NCBI GenBank assembly: GCA_963717085.1
Contig: CAVQVM010000003.1
Location: 8,133-72,132, forward strand
Reading direction: 5' to 3'
Length of the DNA stretch: 64,000 bases
Source of the DNA: DASQUK01 sp963717085
GTDB taxonomy: Bacteria > Actinomycetota > Acidimicrobiia > Acidimicrobiales > VFJN01
Part shown: positions 8,435 through 18,320 of the stretch, piece after piece
Layout: each line of letters opens with the position of its first letter
Numbering within the stretch: the stretch's first letter is position 1
Notes under the pieces: generated by a model
Seen by the model: the letters and a program-made list of their open reading frames with translations, nothing else
The model's database searches: none
Told to the model about the DNA's origin: nothing
Position numbers and translations under genes: made by a program

Positions 8435-11394
8435 CTACATGCCGGTGAGGTCGACGCCGTGGTCGCGCTCGACCGCTCGCGCGGGCGGCCGTAGCGCGAG
8501 GTTGTCGAGCCGTTCGTTAATGCGGGCCACCGTCTCCTCATGGTGCGCCTGCTGGACGCTTGTCTCGGCAGCGCGCACGCGTTCGACGTACGGAGCGGCA
8601 ACCCGCTCGGAGTCATCGAGTCGCGCCTCGGCGGTGGTGAGCCGCTCGGATGCCTGAGCCACCAGGTCTCGCGCGCCTCGGCGTCGCCAGCGAGCGACAC
8701 GGTCGAGCTCGCCGCGCCGCAGCCGCAGGTCGGCTTCGGCAGCGCACACGTCCCGCTGGGCCTCGTCGAGCGGTCGGATGTATGGCTCGGCGCGGTGCAT
8801 GGCGTCGTCGAGTGCGCGGCGGGCTGCGGCGACCGCGTCGTCGACGGCCGGCGAGCGCGGAACCTGGCGGGCGAGGTTGCGGCGCTGAGCTACGGCTGGG
8901 ATGTCGGCGCGGTCGTTGGTCAGGACCTGTTCAAGGACGTCACGAACCTGCGCCGGGTCATCGGTGACGACCATCAGGCGGTTCTCCTGACGTCCCCGGG
9001 TGGCCGCGACGTACAGGCCAGGGTGGCTCGTGGCTTCGGTGATGACGGCGAGGCCGATGTCGACGGTGTCACCTTGGTGGCCGTGGGCGGTGGCGGCGTA
9101 GCCGAGCCGGACGTGGGCCCGGGCGTAGTCGGCCGGGAGTGTCACCTGCCCGTGTCCGTGGAGATGAGACACGGTGATGCTGCCGTCCCGGCCGACGTCG
9201 ACGACTGTCCATTGGTCGCGGTTGCGGACGGGTTCGCCGCGGTCGGTGCGCAGGGTCCGGTCGTTGCGCCGGGTGGCGACGATGTCGCCGTCAGCTGCCG
9301 TCTCGGCTCCTGCGACACGGACTGCCCGATCGTCGAGGTGGCCGTGCTGTCGGCGTTCCCGCTGGATCGCGGCGTTGAGTGCGTCGACGTGTTGGTTCGT
9401 CTCGGCGACGACGGCGACGGCGCGGCCAGCAGCGGCGTGGTCGATCCATTGGCGGGCTGCTTCGGCAACGAGCTGGTCGAAGGTGCCCGAGGTGACGCGA
9501 CCGTGGTCGATGTAGGCGTCGAGGGCGTCGGCGTTGCTCTCTCGCAGTTGGAGTGACGCGGTCTGTTCCCAGCGGTGGTGGAAGCGGTCGATGGTTGCGA
9601 GCTGGTGGGTGCGTCCGGTGCGGCAAAGCTCGTCGAAGATGCCGCCGCGGCCAACGGCTTGGAGCTGGCGCGGGTCGCCCACGAGCACCAGTCGCCATCG
9701 CTGCGACACGGCGAGCGTGACGAGGTCGTCGAGCGCTCCCGTCCCCACCATGCCGGCCTCGTCGAGGACGAGGGTGGACCCGGGCGGAAGGCGGTAGTTG
9801 TCGCGCGGCTGGCCCCGCCACTCGTGGAGAAGCTTCGCGACGGTGTCCGCTCGCATCGCGGCCTCGTCCCGCAGGACCTTGGCGGCCTTGGCGGTGGGAG
9901 CGACCCCAAATACCGGGCGGCCCTGGCGGTAGAGATCCTGGACTGCGCAGCGCAACGTCGTGGTCTTGCCCGCGCCTGCAGGGCCGACCACCAGAACCAG
10001 GCAGTCATGGCCGGCGACGGCTGCAGCCGCGTCGCCTTGGAGGACGTCGAGTCCTCCACGGTCCAGTGTGGTCGACGGACGGGCGGTTGACTCATTGGCC
10101 TCGATGGCGAAGAGCAGGATGCGCTCCTCCTGGGCGAGGATCCCGTCGTGCGTGAGATGCGGCTCGATCGGCGCGAGCCAGATCAACCGACCGTCCGACG
10201 CGCGCACGGGCCCACGAGCATCTGGCGGATCGAGTGTCAGGCACGAGGCAAGCACTCGGTCACACGCCTGCTCCACCACCGTGGCCCACCCGTGTCCCGA
10301 AAGCTGCGACACGGGTGGCGCGAGGTCGCAGATCGCTCGCAGCACATCGGCTCGTGTCCACGACGAGCCGTTGGCTGAGAGCAGCTCGAGAACGTCCGAG
10401 ATCGTGACGATGTCCTTGGCCGGCACGGTCCGCGTGCGGCGGCACGCAGTGCCGCCGTAAGGCGGGTGGGCGTCCAGCCGAGAGCAGCTGCTTCGTCGTG
10501 CCAATCTCGCTCGACGTCCGCGGTCGAGGCCTGGGTCTTGGCCGCACGGGTGTCCTTGGCGGCCTCGCGGGTGAGCGCCGCCCGCTCCCACCGAGACGGA
10601 TCGCGTCCCTCCCGATCACGGAACTCCGTGATCTTGTCGGCGAGTGCAGCGTCGACCTGTGCGGTCCGCTTCGAGAACACGTCGAGCAACTCGGGCGGCA
10701 TGCCGGCGATCTCCGCCTGGCCGTGCTCGATCGGCCCCCAACCCACGCCGTAGCGATGGGTGAGCTCGGCGCGTAGCACCGACTGGTACAGCCCGCCGAG
10801 GGCGCGCTGCTTGCGCTTCAGGTACCGAGCATCGAGCGCCATCCACCGCCCGTCGGGCGTCTGGACCTTCGTGGAGATGACGACGTGGGTGTGCAGCTGC
10901 GGGTCGTCCTCCCGCGACGTCGCCTGCCGGAACACGGCCATGACCAGCCCCCCGACGTCGGGGTGCTGGCGGGCGCCGTTGACCCGCACGCGGGTCGTGG
11001 CCCCGCACCGCTCGAGGTGTTCAAGGACAGCGTCGCACCGCGAGGTCGTGCGCTTCGAGCAGGCCCGGATCACCGGTCAGGCCCCACCACACCGACAGCG
11101 ACTTGGGGGCCGAGAACGTGCGCGTCGAACCCAGCGACAGCCGGGATCAGCTTGCCCCTGGTGTCGTAGCGGTCCACCGAGCGCGCTCCCCAGCCGTGTC
11201 CCCGTCGTTGGGTCATGGCCGGACAGCAGCGCTTCCAAATCCTCGGTCGACACGGTCCCGGCGAGGCCGAGGCTCGCTGCCTCACGGCCGAGCCACTGGC
11301 CTTCCCCCTCCGGGCCGTCGTCGGCGAGATAGCGCGTGTAGTAGCGCGCCGAGGCTCCAGCGGTGTTCGCACGGATGGTCGTCACGCGCAGCAC
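8435..11394 (-). pseudogene. MobF (TrwC/TraA-like) relaxase-helicase, multiply frameshifted
   Basis: The gene starts with GTG at 11394 (MLRVTTIRANTAGASARYYTRYL), giving the Tyr-rich nicking segment. It then continues in other frames: VDRYDTRGKLIPAVAGFDA after a break near 11178, FSAPKSLSVWWGLTGD after one near 11120, and LEHLERCGATTRVRVNG after one near 11045. The metal-binding HTHVVIS follows. A fourth break near 10450 leads into an intact helicase part with Walker A VVGPAGAGKTTTL, Walker B LVLDEAGM and the helicase motif GDPRQLQAVG, ending in a coiled C-terminus. The enzyme would nick and unwind element DNA for conjugative transfer. As read here it cannot be made as one protein; the helicase half alone (from about 10440) remains open. 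Confidence 0.88.
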
Positions 11395-11473
11395 GAGATC
11401 CCCCCGCCGCCGGCGGGCACTTGTCTGTCGTGATGATCGGTTCGGGCCGTGGCGGGGACGCGGGTGCGCATCG

Positions 11474-11797
11474 TCAGCTCGGGGTGAGCAAGGAGAGCTG
11501 CGTGGGACCGGCGCGTCGTGGGGCGCGGGGACGTGGGCGGAGCGGTTGGTGTGTCGGTGTGGGTGCGGCGGCGAGGAGGCCGGTGAGATGGAGGCGGTAG
11601 CGGCCGGGACGGAATCGGCCCCGGGCGTCGCGCTCCTGGACCGGTTCCGCGAGCCCGGCGTTCACCAGGCGGGCGATGGCGCGCTGGGCGGTGTTCTTCG
11701 CGACACCGAGATCCGCGGCGATCGACCGCACCGACACGGCGCACGTGCGGCTGTCGTCGGACTGCTCGAGCAGGCACTCGAGCACGCACCACGCCAC
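11474..11797 (-). CDS. Winged-helix DNA-binding protein, possibly 5'-frameshifted
   Basis: A 107-residue product with a clear winged-helix core: VSVRSIAADLGVAKNTAQRA, then IARLVNAGLAEPVQERD. It is followed by a Pro/Arg-rich tail ending LSLLTPS. The start used is GTG at 11797. A GTG at 11859 overlapping the upstream TGA, in another frame, gives MSGFDPHRASGGGDSS, which looks like the natural N-terminus; if so, the gene has a 1-nt break near 11820. Located after the excisionase-like gene and before the relaxase, it is a likely regulator of element transfer or replication. Confidence 0.6.
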   Translation of the reverse strand: MAWCVLECLLEQSDDSRTCAVSVRSIAADLGVAKNTAQRAIARLVNAGLAEPVQERDARGRFRPGRYRLHLTGLLAAAPTPTHQPLRPRPRAPRRAGPTQLSLLTPS

Positions 11798-11854
11798 CGG
11801 GCCGAGGCCGCGACGAGTCGCCGCCGCCCGAGGCCCGGTGGGGATCGAAGCCGC

Positions 11855-12094
11855 TCACGCGGCGGGCGGCCGGTCGAGCTGCGCATCGACCCACCGCATC
11901 AGCGCGTCGAGCGGGATCCGCTTCTGGTTGCCGAACCAGACGAACGGGACGCCGGAACGGCCCTCGGTCCGCTCCCACTCGACGGTGAGCTCGTAGGTCT
12001 TCGACCGGCCAAGCTGGAGGAGCTTGCCGGCCTGCTCGACGGTGAGAAAGCGGGGAAGGTCGGCCACAGCACACGTCTCCATGTTGTGGTACAA
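11855..12094 (-). CDS. Excisionase-family (HTH_17) DNA-binding protein
   Basis: A 79-residue protein with the MerR-like excisionase fold: FLTVEQAGKLLQLGRSKTYE, then GNQKRIPLDALMRWVD. Proteins of this kind direct integrase toward excision or act as small regulators in actinobacterial integrative elements. It is divergent from the XRE regulator, sharing a 69-bp intergenic region. An internal ATG at 12082 is an alternative start. Confidence 0.78.
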   Translation of the reverse strand: MYHNMETCAVADLPRFLTVEQAGKLLQLGRSKTYELTVEWERTEGRSGVPFVWFGNQKRIPLDALMRWVDAQLDRPPAA

Positions 12095-12163
12095 AGCGCC
12101 GCGTACTTATCGCGCGTATGTGGCACTGTTGTCAAGCACAGCAGCACAGATTGAGGAGGGCCG

Positions 12164-12856
12164 ATGGTCCGCCCCCGCAAACGGCACGCTCCCGCCCCGC
12201 CAAAATCGTCCGAGCCACCCGGACTCGACGTCAACGCCGTCGTCTCCTACAACGTCAAGGCCATCCGTGAGCGACAGGGGATGACCCAGCAGCAAGTCGC
12301 CGAACGGCTCGCCCAACTCACCGGCCACCAGCTGCCCCAGGCGTCGATCTCGGCCATGGAACGCGGCTTCGACGGCGAGCGCCGGCGGCGGTTCGACGCC
12401 CACGAGCTGTACCTGCTCTCCGTCGTATTCGACGTCCCCATCGCCTACTTCTTCATCCCGCCGCCCGGCACCGGCATGGGCGAACTGGCCGACACCCGCC
12501 GCCCCATCGCCGAGCTGTGGCGCAGCCTCCTCGGCACCGACGACCAACTCGACGCCATCGACGCCCGGCTCGCCGAGATCAAGATCGACAACCCCGAGGA
12601 CGCCGACGAAGTGCTCGCCGCCATCTTCGGCCCCGAGGGCGCAGCCCGGAACTGGCACCAGCACTTCCGCACCTGGCGCAAGCACCGGCTACGCGAGATC
12701 GAAGTCGAATACGGCGACCGGCTCGACGAGGTCGCCGACTTCCTGGCCGACTTCGCCGCCAAGGTCAAGGCCCTCGGCCCCGCCGGCTACCTGCGTTCGG
12801 CCGCACACCGCGCCGGCGAACCCGTCGACCTCGACGAGGAGGATGAACAACCGTGA
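12164..12856 (+). CDS. XRE-family transcriptional regulator
   Basis: A 230-residue protein with a helix-turn-helix at about residues 28-75: VVSYNVKAIRERQGMTQQQV, then QASISAMERG. A long C-terminal helical region follows. It overlaps the integrase start by 4 bp (GTGA), so the two were translated together. This is a typical element repressor position, divergent from the excisionase-like gene. The frame is intact. Confidence 0.82.
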   Translation: MVRPRKRHAPAPPKSSEPPGLDVNAVVSYNVKAIRERQGMTQQQVAERLAQLTGHQLPQASISAMERGFDGERRRRFDAHELYLLSVVFDVPIAYFFIPPPGTGMGELADTRRPIAELWRSLLGTDDQLDAIDARLAEIKIDNPEDADEVLAAIFGPEGAARNWHQHFRTWRKHRLREIEVEYGDRLDEVADFLADFAAKVKALGPAGYLRSAAHRAGEPVDLDEEDEQP

Positions 12857-13994
12857 GAGGACACATTCGTAGGCGAGGCAGGACGTGGAGCGTCGTGGTC
12901 GATCTCGGACGCGACGACCGAGGTCAGCGGAAGCAAAAATGGCACAGCGGGTATCGCACCAAGCGGGACGCCGAGCGAGCGCTCGTCGAGATTCTCGGAC
13001 GGCTCGAGAGAGGCACTTACGTCGAGCCCACACGGCAGGAACTCGGCGCGTACCTGCGCGAGTGGCTGCCCGCCGTCCGGAGCACGGTTCGCCCTGGCAC
13101 ATGGAACAGCTACCGGACGAACATGGAGCGCCACGTGATCCCCAGGATCGGCACGGTACCCCTGCAGCGGCTGGGCGCGGAGCACCTGAACGGCCTCTAC
13201 ACCGAGCTGTTGGAGGGCGGGCGATGCGACGGCCGTGGCGGGCTCTCGCCCCGGACGGTGCGGTACACCCATACGATCCTGCACCGAGCGCTTCGCGACG
13301 CAGTCCGATGGGGACGACTCCCCCGGAACGTGGCTGACCTCGCTGACGCGCCTCGATCGAGGCCGCCTGAGATGCAGACGTGGCACCAGGACGAGCTGAA
13401 ACGGTTCCTCGACCACGTCGTTACCGACCGCCTGTACGCAGCATGGCTACTGCTGGCGACCACAGGTCTGCGCCGCGGCGAGCTGCTGGGCCTCCGGTGG
13501 CAGGACGTCGACCTCGACACCGGTCGGATCGTGATCCGCCATTCGCTGATGTCTGTTGGCGGAAAGCTCAGCCTCTCGGCTCCGAAGACCTCGAAGTCGC
13601 GGCGAGGTCTATCGCTCGACGCCACAACCGCCGCGGCACTGCGTGCTCACCGGGGCCGCCAGCTCCAAGAGCGGCTCGCTTGGGACCGGACTACCAGGAA
13701 GCAGGGCTCCTGTTTTGCCGTGAGAACGGCACGCCGGTGCGGCCGGACAGCTTCAGCCGCCGGTTCCAGACGCTCGCCCGCGCCGCCGGGCTGCCGGTCA
13801 TCCGGGTCCACGACCTACGGCACACGTACGCCTCGATCGCCCTAACTGCCGGAACGCATCCGAAGGTGGTCGCCGACCGGCTGGGCCACTCAACGATCGG
13901 AACGACCCTCGACACCTACAGCCATGTGGTGCAGTCGCTCGAGGAGCAAGCGGCTGCTCGAGTGGCCTCGGTGATCCTCGGCGGCTCGGCCTAG
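12853..13994 (+). pseudogene. Tyrosine recombinase (integrase), frameshifted
   Basis: Starts GTG at 12853. The N-terminal AP2-like and SAM-like DNA-binding domains (WNSYRTNMERHVIPRIG) and the first catalytic Arg (TTGLRRGELLGLRW) are in one frame. Near 13690 the frame shifts. The remaining catalytic motifs HDLRHTYAS, LGHST and the nucleophile Tyr of TLDTYSHV lie in another frame ending at 13994. Adding one G to the GCTTGGGACC run would restore a continuous protein of about 380 residues. It would integrate the element into tRNA-Tyr. Catalytic residues are all preserved, so inactivation looks recent, unless the break is a sequencing error. Confidence 0.88.
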
Positions 13995-14011
13995 CAGCCC
14001 CGCACATAGAA

Positions 14012-14025
14012 GGAACAATTGTTCC
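14012..14025. promoter_or_regulatory. Perfect 14-bp palindrome GGAACAATTGTTCC
   Basis: A perfect dyad in an A+T-rich spot between the integrase stop and the winged-helix/nucleotidyltransferase gene. The position and the N-terminal DNA-binding domain of the next gene suggest an autoregulatory operator; no binding is shown by sequence alone. Confidence 0.45.
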
Positions 14026-14084
14026 ATTCATGAGGGATAAAGCGGTAGCTTGCACCCGCGGATTTCAAACAGCCGGTCGAGGCG

Positions 14085-14682
14085 GTGGCACCGGGAGCTC
14101 AGGGCCGAATCCTCGCGGTGCTGGTCGAGAGTTCAGCTGAACTGAACCTGCGGACCATCGCCCGCCTCTCCGGCGTGAGCCTGGCACACGCTTCGCGGCG
14201 TCCTGCCGACACTGGTCGAACTGGGCATCGTCGAGCGCCGGGACGTGCCACCGTCCGCTCTGTTCCGGTTCGTGCGCGAGAACGTCGCGGCGCGGGCGGT
14301 AAGCGCCCTGGCGGATGCTCGCCGAACCGTCCTGCGTCAGGTCGGCGAGAGCGCCGGCCAAATCGAGCCGCATCCCGTCAGTGTCATCGTCTTCGGCTCA
14401 TTCGCCAGAGGAGAGGCTGACCGCGACAGCGACCTCGACGTCGTCGTCATCCGGCCAGCCACCGTCGACGAGGACGATGACCGCTGGCGCGCATCCATTG
14501 ATCGGTGGCTGGAGCAGGCCCGTCGCCTCACCGGCAACCGAGTTGAACTGCTGGAAGCTACGGACGAGGAGGTCCGACGTCTGCTCCGCAGCCGAAAGCC
14601 GCTGTGGCTGGACGTGCGGCGCGACGGAGTCGTCGTGCACGGGCTGGAGATGGACGACCTCCGGGGCCGGCGCAGTGCCTAG
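14085..14682 (+). pseudogene. Winged-helix MNT-type nucleotidyltransferase, frameshifted
   Basis: The first frame (GTG 14085) gives an N-terminal winged helix, GRILAVLVESSAELNLRTIA, RLSGVSLAHAS. The helix continues in another frame after about 14200 as VLPTLVELGIVERRDVPPSA. This second frame carries the nucleotidyltransferase core VIVFGSFARGEADRDSDLDV, with the GSxARG and DxD metal-binding residues. An internal ATG at 14248 could still yield the catalytic domain alone (about 145 residues). MNT proteins paired with HEPN proteins form toxin-antitoxin systems in which MNT modifies and neutralises the HEPN RNase. The next gene is the HEPN partner. Confidence 0.72.
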
Positions 14683-14866
14683 GGCGAGCCGAACGCGGGC
14701 GGTCAGCGCCGTGCACGTCCGCCGCTACCTGGCCAAGGCCGAGGAGTACCTGGCTGCGGCGACGACCGAACTCGAGGCGAGCCGACCGATCGCTGCGACC
14801 AGCCTCGCCATCCACGCCGCGATCAACGCCGCTGACGCCGTCACCGGCCACCGGCTGGTTTGCATT
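14675..14866 (+). pseudogene. HEPN-domain protein truncated at the attachment site
   Basis: Starting GTG at 14675, overlapping the nucleotidyltransferase stop, the frame reads VRRYLAKAEEYLAAATTELE, then PIAATSLAIHAAINAADAVT, a HEPN-type helical start. After GHRL (about 14866) homology ends. The frame then runs through the 14937-14994 repeat and the tRNA. The C-terminal half, where the RNase residues normally sit, is missing. The end of the element therefore cut this gene. Confidence 0.7.
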
Positions 14867-14936
14867 TGGTTTGGACGGCGGCTTGCCACCGAGTCGTGCA
14901 GCCATAACGCATCTGGCGTTTTCCCTGCTCAGCAGA

Positions 14937-15021
<85 letters not shown>

Positions 15022-15090
15022 AGGAAGGGAACACGCTAGCGGTTGGCCGGAACGGCCCACCACACGGAACGTGTCGGTAGCCTCCGCGTC

Positions 15091-15579
15091 ATGCCCAGCT
15101 TCGACGTCGTCTCCGAGATCGACATGCAGGAGGTGCGCAACGCCGTCGACCAGGCGTCCCGGGAGATCGCCAACCGGTTCGACTTCAAGGGCACCAACAG
15201 CTCGGCGGAGCTCAGCGGTCACGAGATCACGCTCCACAGCGTCAGCGAGGACCGCCTGAACGCGCTGCGCCAGGTGCTGGAGGAGAAGCTGGTGCGGCGC
15301 AAGGTGTCGCTCAAGGCGCTCGACTACGGCAGGGTCGAGGAGGCCTCGGGCGGCACCGCTCGACAGCACGTCAACCTGGTGGCCGGAATCTCCCGCGACA
15401 AGGCCACCACCATCAACAAGTTCATCAAGGGCCTCGGCCTCAAGGGCGTGCAGAGCCAGGTGCAGGGCGAGCAGCTGCGGGTGAGCGGCAAGAAGCGCGA
15501 CGACCTGCAGTCGGCCATCCAGGCGATGCGCGAGGAGGACTTCGGCATCCCCCTGCAGTTCAGCAACTTCCGCGACTGA
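15091..15579 (+). CDS. yajQ: YajQ-family cyclic-di-GMP/nucleotide-binding protein
   Basis: The 162-residue product matches the UPF0234/YajQ family over its whole length. It begins MPSFDVVSEIDMQEVRNAVD, continues REIANRFDFKGTNSSAELSG, and ends FGIPLQFSNFRD. Members bind nucleotides, including cyclic di-GMP in some species, and can act through transcription factors. The ATG at 15091 is the family start; the open frame upstream to 15043 is not used. It lies 69 bp from the tRNA-Tyr gene, divergent from it. Confidence 0.95.
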   Translation: MPSFDVVSEIDMQEVRNAVDQASREIANRFDFKGTNSSAELSGHEITLHSVSEDRLNALRQVLEEKLVRRKVSLKALDYGRVEEASGGTARQHVNLVAGISRDKATTINKFIKGLGLKGVQSQVQGEQLRVSGKKRDDLQSAIQAMREEDFGIPLQFSNFRD

Positions 15580-15609
15580 GGCCGCTCGATCAGAGGTCGG
15601 TGGCGCGCT

Positions 15610-15663
15610 GGGATCGGTCGAGCGGGTGGGACCGGTCGAGCGGGTGGGATCGGTCGAGCGTGG
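15610..15663. repeat. Three tandem 18-bp repeats
   Basis: Three copies of an 18-bp unit, GGGATCGGTCGAGCGGGT with one or two changes, lie between the converging yajQ and htpX genes. No hairpin with a T-run is apparent; function unknown. Confidence 0.7.
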
Positions 15664-15675
15664 TGCGCTGAGGCG

Positions 15676-16521
15676 CTAGCGCCACTCGCCCCCGCGGAGC
15701 CGGGCGACCCGGTCCTCGGTGGGGGGATGGGTGCGCCACAGGTTGCCGAAGCTCATCTTCCGGCCAGCCAGCGGGTTGACGATGAACGCCGAGGCGTGGG
15801 CCGGGTCGATGTTCATCGGGATCTGGTGGGCACCGGCCTCGAGCTTCTGGAGCGCCTGCGCGAGAGGCTCGCCGTCGCCGATGAGGCGGGCACCGCTGCG
15901 GTCGGCCTCGAACTCGCGGCTGCGGCTGAGCGCCATCTGCAGCAGGCCGGCGGCGATCGGCGCCAGGATCGCCAAGGCCAGCAGGGCGATGGGGTTGCCC
16001 CCCTCGTCGTCACGGCCGCCGAAGATGGCGGAGAAACGCAAGAAGGTGGCGATGGCCGTGATGCCGACGGCGATGGCGGCCGCCACGGAGCCGATGAGGA
16101 TGTCACGGTTGCCGACGTGGCTGATCTCGTGGGCCAGGACGCCCCGGAGCTGGTCCCAGGTGAGGATGCGCAGGATGCCCTGCGTGACGGCCACGGCTGC
16201 GTGCTCGGGGTTGCGACCGGTGGCGAAGGCGTTGGGCTGCTGGTCGGGGGTGACGTAGAGCTTGGGCATGGGCATGCCCGCCTGCTGCGTGAGCTCGCGC
16301 ACGATGGCGTAGTACTCGGGCATCTCCTCTTCGGTTACCGGAACCGCGCGTGCAGCGCGGATGGCAAGGGTGTCGCTCTTCCAGTAGGAGAAGCCGACCA
16401 ATACGAGGCCGATGGCGAGGCCGATCAGGGCGCCGGTGTAGCCGCCTAGGAGCTGGCCGATGATCACGAGGAGACCGCCGAGCCCAGCGAGTAGCACGAA
16501 CGTCTTGAAGGTGTTCTTCAC
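15676..16521 (-). CDS. htpX: HtpX-family membrane zinc metalloprotease (M48)
   Basis: The 281-residue product has two N-terminal membrane segments (about residues 8-26 and 30-46) and the zinc motif HEISH at 131-135. Two further hydrophobic segments follow, then EFEADR with the third zinc ligand. HtpX degrades misfolded membrane proteins at the inner membrane, with the active site in the cytoplasm. The GTG at 16521 is chosen because it precedes the first transmembrane segment (VKNTFKTFVLLAGL); longer frames upstream add an uncharacteristic charged stretch. It converges with yajQ. Confidence 0.93.
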   Translation of the reverse strand: MKNTFKTFVLLAGLGGLLVIIGQLLGGYTGALIGLAIGLVLVGFSYWKSDTLAIRAARAVPVTEEEMPEYYAIVRELTQQAGMPMPKLYVTPDQQPNAFATGRNPEHAAVAVTQGILRILTWDQLRGVLAHEISHVGNRDILIGSVAAAIAVGITAIATFLRFSAIFGGRDDEGGNPIALLALAILAPIAAGLLQMALSRSREFEADRSGARLIGDGEPLAQALQKLEAGAHQIPMNIDPAHASAFIVNPLAGRKMSFGNLWRTHPPTEDRVARLRGGEWR

Positions 16522-16704
16522 GGCCCGCAGGGTAGCCCCGGTTCCTGAGAGCCGGCTGTGTGCGAGGTGTGAGCCGATGCGGCTGACCTGGGGATCAGTG
16601 GGCCCACCTCGCCCGTCCGGGCGTTCCAAAACGCCGAAATCCGGCACATCCGGACGCCGGTTCAGGGAGCGGGGGCCTGCGGTAGGCCCTGCGGCCGCGG
16701 GGGC

Positions 16705-17220
16705 TCAGTCGTAGTAGCCCGAATGGATGTAGATGCAGGGCACGCCTTGGGCGTGGAACATCTGGACGTTGCGCCGGTCGTCCTCGAACGCGAGGCGCAG
16801 GTCGAATCCCCAGGCCCGGAGGTCGTCGACCGCCTCCAGCTTGAATTCGCGCGACGCGGAGTAGTCGCCATGGTCCCGCATGATCAACAGGTCCCAACGC
16901 AGCTCGTAGCGGTCCAGCCAGGCCAGGGTCTGCGGCCGGACACGCAGCGGCCGGGCGGTCAGCAGCACGATCCGCAGGTCGTCGTCGAGCACACCGAGCA
17001 GCCGCGCCACCTCGTCGATGAGCGCGTCGTCCCCGCAGGCGGCGAAGAACGCCTCCCAGTCACGCCGTGGCCAGTCGAGGAAGTGCTGCCGACGGGACGC
17101 GTCGGACAGGACGCCGTCCATGTCGAACACCACGGCGGGGCCGCCCCCGTCGACCGGCCCGTCATGCCAGCGCCAGTGGTCGGGGGTGCGGTGCACCGGC
17201 CTAGCTTGGCCCAGCTCCAT
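16705..17220 (-). CDS. HAD-family phosphatase (polynucleotide-kinase-phosphatase-like)
   Basis: A 171-residue protein. The HAD nucleophile motif is AVVFDMDGVLSD (first Asp as nucleophile, second as general acid), motif II is VLLTARP, and the late acidic motif is LAFEDDRRNV. The small insertion pattern resembles the 3'-phosphatase domain of T4 PseT-type proteins and LiaG/AcpA-like HADs; the substrate cannot be deduced. ATG at 17220. It sits 19 bp after a small membrane-protein gene in the same direction. Confidence 0.72.
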   Translation of the reverse strand: MELGQARPVHRTPDHWRWHDGPVDGGGPAVVFDMDGVLSDASRRQHFLDWPRRDWEAFFAACGDDALIDEVARLLGVLDDDLRIVLLTARPLRVRPQTLAWLDRYELRWDLLIMRDHGDYSASREFKLEAVDDLRAWGFDLRLAFEDDRRNVQMFHAQGVPCIYIHSGYYD

Positions 17221-17239
17221 CCCGGCACGATCGCACCCA

Positions 17240-17590
17240 CTACCTCGGGCGGGCGCGGATGGTGAGCAGGATCTGCCAGGCGAGCAACCCGATGAGTAGG
17301 ACGTAGGTCAGCAGGAAGACGCCGAAGACCGGCTCCCATTTTGGGTCGCCGATGGCTCCGAAGACGTCGATCGCCAGCGGTGTCAGCGACGCCAGGGCGG
17401 CGAGCGTCACGGCCCCGAGGAGGACGCATGTGACGAGGGTGGTCCGCAGGGCCGACCGCTTGGCGCCACCGGTGCGCGTGCGCTCCTCGGTGAGGCGGCG
17501 CGCCTGCTCGGACGTGAACAGCGTGTCGAGCGCCAGCAGCAACCCGAGCAGGCTGGCGGCCTGGGCGACCTGTTCGTCGAGTCCTGACAC
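17240..17590 (-). CDS. Small membrane protein of unknown function
   Basis: A 116-residue protein with an N-terminal hydrophobic stretch (residues 10-22), a charged Glu/Arg segment, and two clear membrane helices (TLVTCVLLGAVTLAALASL and VFGVFLLTYVLLIGLLAWQI). I do not recognise the family. GTG start at 17590 overlaps the TAG of the upstream gene by one base, so the pair is probably an operon. It may work with the 197-residue partner. Confidence 0.65.
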   Translation of the reverse strand: MSGLDEQVAQAASLLGLLLALDTLFTSEQARRLTEERTRTGGAKRSALRTTLVTCVLLGAVTLAALASLTPLAIDVFGAIGDPKWEPVFGVFLLTYVLLIGLLAWQILLTIRARPR

Positions 17591-18183
17591 TAGGCCGGCT
17601 CCGACAAGCCGAGCGCGGCGAGCACGTCGACCTTCCGTCCGCCTACCGTCGCCACCCGCGGAACGGTGATCCGGTGGTGGGACGCCAGCGCGTCCGACTG
17701 GCGGAGCAGGTCGAGGCGCGCCAGCTCGGACAGGGCGGCCTCGTACGTGGAAGCCTCGGTGAACCGGAGCGTCCAGGTCAGGCCGGCATCCTCGGTGCCC
17801 GACGGCAACACGGTGGCGTCGTCGCGCATGCGAGCGAGGAACTGCTCGTGGAGTCCCTCCTCGTAGGTGGCGAGCATCGTGTTGAGAATGGTTCGGGCGG
17901 ACGTGGGTGTGATGCGGAACAGGATCTCGACCTCGCGCTGAGCCACCAGCCGGCCGAGGCGTTCGCAGATCCAGCGGAGCTGATCGGCCTTCGACGTTGA
18001 CATGCTCGTCGGCACCGGCCCCGAACCGTTGATGAGCTCGAACGCATGGTCGACGGCACCGGCCACCATGGCGTCGACCAGCGCGGCGGCCCTGTCGGGC
18101 GAGAGGCCACCCAGGGTCATCAGACGGTCGACGGCATGCGCGTGCGCTACCGGGTCAACCTTCACAGCCTCATCCGTCTTCAC
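17590..18183 (-). CDS. Conserved hypothetical soluble protein
   Basis: A 197-residue, largely helical cytoplasmic protein with no motif I can name. It includes LMTLGGLSPDRAAALVDAMV and a segment ICERLGRLVAQREVEILFRI. The C-terminal part could be a winged helix (AALSELARLDLLRQSDALAS) but this is weak. The start chosen is GTG at 18183; the open frame to 18306 would overlap the divergent dioxygenase leader. It is divergent from kynA, raising the chance of shared regulation. Confidence 0.55.
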   Translation of the reverse strand: MKTDEAVKVDPVAHAHAVDRLMTLGGLSPDRAAALVDAMVAGAVDHAFELINGSGPVPTSMSTSKADQLRWICERLGRLVAQREVEILFRITPTSARTILNTMLATYEEGLHEQFLARMRDDATVLPSGTEDAGLTWTLRFTEASTYEAALSELARLDLLRQSDALASHHRITVPRVATVGGRKVDVLAALGLSEPA

Positions 18184-18320
18184 CTCCAGCTCGGCCGCCT
18201 GCCATGAGCCACGACAACGGCATCGGCCGCGATCCGGTAGACCACCGGGGGTCGAGGGTAGCGACGGCCTTGCCTGCACGCCCCCGACAGCGCCATTCCC
18301 ATCCACGACACGCCGGCGAG

